This document shows positions 31,348-33,779 of a DNA stretch of 33,779 nucleotides, one piece after another. Position 1 is the first letter of the stretch. Each line of letters opens with the position of its first letter. The DNA is from Planctomycetaceae bacterium (GTDB taxonomy: Bacteria > Planctomycetota > Phycisphaerae > Sedimentisphaerales > Anaerohalosphaeraceae). The stretch is from assembly GCA_021372945.1 (NCBI GenBank), contig JAJFTK010000039.1:1-33779 (forward strand). The letters run 5' to 3'. The notes beneath the pieces are model-generated. The model had not been told where the DNA came from and did no database searches. It saw only the letters and a list, made by a program, of their open reading frames with translations. The translations under genes and the position numbers were made by a program.

Positions 31348-31875
31348 TCATTGCTCGGCTTGCGCCTGTCCTTCGAACGTCCACTTGAGTTTTGGCATGT
31401 CTTGACCTTTCACAAATTCGACGCGGCCATCGGCAAAGGCAATGTTAGCGCCGGAATCATCCTTGCTATGGCGGTCTGTGACTACATCCTCCGGCCCCCC
31501 TGCCTGATTCCACCCGGGCGCGCTTTCAAACAGCAGGACCAAATCCGGCGGCAGATCATTAGCATCCTCGGGGATGTTTTTGTTCATGGAATAACTGCAT
31601 GGACCAACTGTGTCAATGGGACACAGGAATGCACTTCTCTCGTCTTCCTCGAAATAAGAATGCAGCAAGTCACACCATTTGTCTGCGCAAGGCCATCTTC
31701 CATTGTCCATATGATAGACGCGAAAACCAATGCCTAATTGACGAATATGGACAAGACAAACAAGTCTCTCGGGCGGTCTATAAGGCAAAATAGCAGCCAA
31801 TATGATGCCCGCTATCAAGAACACTAACAAAGCACCGGTTAGGAGCCATACAACTTTACGCGATTTCTTCGTCAT
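31348..31875 (-). CDS. Membrane-anchored protein with H-X9-DG-like C-terminal domain, paralogue 1
   Basis: 175 residues starting MTKKSRKVVWLLTGALLVFL, one N-terminal membrane helix, then an outer domain ending GPCSYSMNKNIPEDANDLPP, FESAPGWNQAGGP and ANIAFADGRVEFV. The last part resembles the H-X9-DG end of DUF1559 / prepilin-associated proteins of planctomycetes (His here is in TDRHSK). It lacks the prepilin cleavage site. The ATG at 31875 is the first native start; reading upstream to 31914 only translates the end of the transposon. No ribosome site is visible, so the insertion probably removed its leader. The C-terminal halves of this and the gene at 32558 are close duplicates. Confidence 0.6.
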   Translation of the reverse strand: MTKKSRKVVWLLTGALLVFLIAGIILAAILPYRPPERLVCLVHIRQLGIGFRVYHMDNGRWPCADKWCDLLHSYFEEDERSAFLCPIDTVGPCSYSMNKNIPEDANDLPPDLVLLFESAPGWNQAGGPEDVVTDRHSKDDSGANIAFADGRVEFVKGQDMPKLKWTFEGQAQAEQ

Positions 31876-31881
31876 GTTTTC

Positions 31882-32557
31882 AAAATCCCGAAGGGATTTT
31901 ATGTGAATAGCCATAGGTAAGCGGAGCGCAACCTATGGACAACAGATTCCAAAACACATTTCGTCAACCCTGGAGGGGTTGAATGATTATATCATTCCAA
32001 GTACTTCATATCAAACTCGATATTTGCTCTGCGAAGCAGGTCGACGAGTTCTTCCTTAAAGCTTGTTTGCCGATGATGTTCTTTCTGATTTCGAATGTAA
32101 TCGATCAAAGCATTTTTGTCATTTGTCGCGTGCGTAAAGGCAGCATAGCCTTTTTGCCAGGAATCGAAGTCCTTGAATACGGCTTTCGTTTTGATCCATT
32201 TTGATGTGGCCATTTTGATATCTTTCATAAGATCAGCAATCGCTATCGATGCATGCAGCGAGGTCAAAATATGAATGTGATCCGTGTGGCCGTTGATGCG
32301 GTATAAATGGCAACCTTTATTTTTTAAGATGCCCCAGACGTACTTGAAAAATTCTTCATGGCGCTCGTAGTTCAGTGTATTTTGGCGGTTCTTGGTGGAA
32401 AAGACGATGTGATAAATGAGTTGCGTGTAGGTGGACATTGTTTTCTCCTTTGATCATTTATTCAACCCCTTCAGGGTTGAATAATATTTTTTTGAACTCA
32501 TAACCCATAGGCCGCGCTCTGCTTGCCTATGGCTACTCACATTTAACTCCTTTGGAG
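31882..32557. mobile_element. IS200/RAYT-like transposase unit with mirrored triple hairpins
   Basis: A Y1-transposase gene is flanked by three hairpins on each side in mirror order. Left: AAAATCCC-GAA-GGGATTTT (31882-31900), CCATAGGT/ACCTATGG with 12-base loop (31911-31938), TCAACCC/GGGTTGA (31964-31982). Right: TTCAACCC/GGGTTGAA (32461-32481), CCATAGGC/GCCTATGG with 12-base loop (32505-32532), CTCC-TTT-GGAG (32547-32557). The middle hairpins are 28 bp each and are inverted copies of each other, with related loops. The unit sits between two duplicated genes, and its right end touches the stop codon of the upstream one. No target duplication is visible, as expected for this transposase class. 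Confidence 0.7.
31992..32438 (-). CDS. tnpA: Y1 (HUH) transposase, IS200/REP-associated type
   Basis: 148 residues starting MSTYTQLIYHIVFSTKNRQN, the common start of IS200/RAYT transposases. The HUH motif is in GHTDHIHIL (His-x-His), and the catalytic Tyr is probably in ALIDYIRNQKEHH. These enzymes cut and rejoin single-stranded DNA at hairpins. The gene looks intact, with AAAGGAG six bases before ATG 32438. It is enclosed by mirrored hairpins that are probable substrates. Confidence 0.88.
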   Translation of the reverse strand: MSTYTQLIYHIVFSTKNRQNTLNYERHEEFFKYVWGILKNKGCHLYRINGHTDHIHILTSLHASIAIADLMKDIKMATSKWIKTKAVFKDFDSWQKGYAAFTHATNDKNALIDYIRNQKEHHRQTSFKEELVDLLRRANIEFDMKYLE

Positions 32558-33313
32558 CTATTCCGGAAGTTTGTCCGTCTGTGTAACGGCCCACTTGAGT
32601 TTTGGAATGTCTGCGGCTTTAACAAATTCGACGCGGCCATCGGCGAAGGCGATGTTAGCGCCCGGATTCTTGCCATGCCGATCGGTTACAACAGCAGCCG
32701 GCCCGCCGGTTTGATTCCACCCGGGCGCGCTTTCAAACAACACCACCAAGTCCGGAGGCAGATCATTGGCATCCGCCGGAATGTTTTCGTTCATCGCATA
32801 ACTGCACGGACCGATTTTGTCCCAGACGCATTTCATCGTGCTTTCGGAAACAACTTCGGCCTTGATCCGATCACACCACTTCTCTTTGTCAAACGGTGCA
32901 TTGTTTCTAATAGCTGACAATGTGCAACCATCTAAATACTTTAGATTCGTGCGGCAGACAATTACTGCTGCATTGTGCTCGCTTTGGATGAAACCCAATA
33001 TAATGACACCAAATACCAGAACGCAAATCGCACTTGAAAACAAAACCTGTAAATAGAGTTTTTTTGACTTACTTCCTGTAATCAGCAGTGCGGCCAAACT
33101 AATCAGACTGGCGATAAAGAGCGGGATCGGAAGCAAACAAACGATGCCTACGCCAATACCTGCGAAGGAATCAAGAATACCTTCTTTACCAAAATAATTC
33201 GCAGTAATTGAAACTATTAGCGTAATCGCTAAGATTCCTAGCAGTGCGATGGAAGCCTTAAAGCAATCTCGGGCCCAAGTGACCGGATTGGAGGTTTTTT
33301 TCTCGTTGGTCAT
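32558..33313 (-). CDS. Multi-helix membrane protein with H-X9-DG-like C-terminal domain, paralogue 2
   Basis: 251 residues from ATG 33313. About four N-terminal membrane segments (ASIALLGILAITLIVSI, FAGIGVGIVCLLPIPLFIAS, the adjoining LISLAALLI, and VLFSSAICVLVFGVIILGFI), then an outer domain with KWCDRIKAEV, GPCSYAMNENIPADANDLPP, FESAPGWNQTGGP and ANIAFADGRVEFV. The last 100 residues are nearly the same as in the gene at 31348, while the N-termini differ. The start overlaps the stop of the preceding gene (ATGA), so translation is probably coupled. Function unknown. Confidence 0.65.
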   Translation of the reverse strand: MTNEKKTSNPVTWARDCFKASIALLGILAITLIVSITANYFGKEGILDSFAGIGVGIVCLLPIPLFIASLISLAALLITGSKSKKLYLQVLFSSAICVLVFGVIILGFIQSEHNAAVIVCRTNLKYLDGCTLSAIRNNAPFDKEKWCDRIKAEVVSESTMKCVWDKIGPCSYAMNENIPADANDLPPDLVVLFESAPGWNQTGGPAAVVTDRHGKNPGANIAFADGRVEFVKAADIPKLKWAVTQTDKLPE

Positions 33314-33576
33314 GCCAGAATCTCGCAATTCGGAAATATCTGCTCGAACAGGCTTTTGTCCAAGATCAGTTTAAGATATTCCTGCGGAACCTGGTGTTCG
33401 CTGTAGTCCGGGTGGCGGTGGCGGATGCCGGCGCGTGTGATCTGTCGCAGGTTTTCGCAAAGGTCAAACGTCAGTTTCGCCCTGCCTTCCGGCCCCATCT
33501 TTCGCAGCACCTCCATCTGTATGGCTGCCGCCTCCGGGGTTGTATCGCCCGAAAATGTCTTTGCAGGTCTTATCAT
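33310..33576 (-). CDS. Small conserved protein of unknown function
   Basis: 88 residues from ATG 33576 (MIRPAKTFSGDTTPEAAAIQ). Blocks VLRKMGPEGRAKLTFDLCEN, LRQITRAGIRHRHPDYSEHQ resemble a small conserved family seen in planctomycetes and cyanobacteria that usually sits next to nucleotidyltransferase or other small genes; I know no function. A TTG at 33612 opens the frame earlier, but a promoter lies inside that extension, so ATG 33576 is preferred. The stop overlaps the next start by four bases. Confidence 0.6.
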   Translation of the reverse strand: MIRPAKTFSGDTTPEAAAIQMEVLRKMGPEGRAKLTFDLCENLRQITRAGIRHRHPDYSEHQVPQEYLKLILDKSLFEQIFPNCEILA

Positions 33577-33582
33577 AATCGA

Positions 33583-33612
33583 ATTATACAATCCTGAATC
33601 ATTACTAATCAA
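33583..33612 (-). promoter_or_regulatory. Promoter directly before the small conserved gene
   Basis: On the minus strand TTGATT (33612-33607), 18-base spacer, perfect TATAAT (33588-33583). The ATG follows after only six bases, which suggests a leaderless transcript. Confidence 0.5.
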
Positions 33613-33655
33613 TGAAAAAGGCCTGCCATGATTAAGTTAGGGTGCATCAAGATTT

Positions 33656-33779
33656 TTAGGCAGAGTTCTTTATTGCGTATTCCCATACATCGCTATGCAT
33701 AGCACACCGGATTTCCAACATGGCGGATGCTCCCTGTCGTCCCCATCGCATTCCCGGCCCTTTCATGCGGCTTTGTACC
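33656..33779 (-). CDS. C-terminal end of a transposase, cut by the window edge
   Basis: 40 residues before TAA 33658-33656: VQSRMKGPGMRWGRQGASAM, then LEIRCAMHSDVWEYAIKNSA. The RMKG-x-GMRW-x2-x-GA-x2-ML-x-R pattern is the C-terminal end typical of ISKra4/UPF0236-like transposases. The rest lies beyond the right edge, so completeness is unknown. It would be read towards the small conserved gene on the same strand. Confidence 0.6.
   Translation of the reverse strand, partial: VQSRMKGPGMRWGRQGASAMLEIRCAMHSDVWEYAIKNSA

Noticed and set aside
31876..31914. Upstream extension of the 31348 gene to ATG 31914
   Set aside because: The extra residues (MAIHIKSLRDFEN) are encoded by the end hairpin of the transposon, so they are not native to the gene.

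Overview
The window looks like an ordinary chromosome segment of a free-living Gram-negative bacterium, most probably a planctomycete of the Phycisphaerae / Sedimentisphaerales kind. This is inferred, not proven. The grounds are a TonB-dependent receptor, LptB and YidC (outer-membrane biology), a basic L34 with a divergent N-terminus, a pyruvate-dehydrogenase E1 with alpha and beta fused, an FHA-histidine kinase, SMP-30 and GH130 genes, and many scattered palindromic repeats. There are no rRNA or tRNA genes, no CRISPR array and no phage genes.

Layout. 1-1.3 kb: the start of a glycerol dehydrogenase gene cut by the left edge, then two decayed genes (a tyrosine-recombinase fragment and an SMP-30 beta-propeller fragment). 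1.5-4.7 kb: a Tat-exported nitroreductase, rpmH (only 46 codons), a GH130 mannoside phosphorylase, a small zinc-ribbon protein and a second nitroreductase. 4.7-9.4 kb, minus strand: FHA-histidine kinase, mnmE and a TonB-dependent receptor. 9.7-14.5 kb: a LysM lipoprotein with a clean terminator, then on the minus strand yidC, a metallophosphoesterase, a short GcvT-like protein and a one-helix membrane protein. 14.7-18.5 kb, plus strand: lptB, def, fmt, rsmB. 18.6-20.4 kb: a truncated metB-type gene and cysK on the minus strand, divergent from an Rrf2 regulator; the control region between them holds two promoters and two palindromes. 20.4-23.8 kb: an OFA-type MFS transporter, nth and a class I DAHP synthase.

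23.9-24.4 kb holds a 461-bp cassette: a GIY-YIG reading frame bounded by bipartite inverted repeats whose inner hairpins differ in sequence but keep their stems. After mscL comes a compact unit (strong promoter, 31-codon ORF, strong terminator) that looks like an unannotated small-protein gene. 25.4-30.4 kb: a DeoR regulator divergent from a two-gene 2-oxoacid dehydrogenase operon (fused E1, then a two-lipoyl E2). 30.5-33.8 kb: a LOG-family hydrolase, two tandem paralogues carrying an H-X9-DG-like C-terminal domain with an IS200-type/RAYT-like Y1 transposase between them (three mirrored hairpins on each side), a small conserved protein, and the last 40 residues of another transposase cut by the right edge.

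The strongest leads are the GIY-YIG palindrome cassette, the mirrored-hairpin transposase unit, the 31-aa gene, palindromic repeats that sit in frame inside two protein genes, and the Rrf2/cysK control region.
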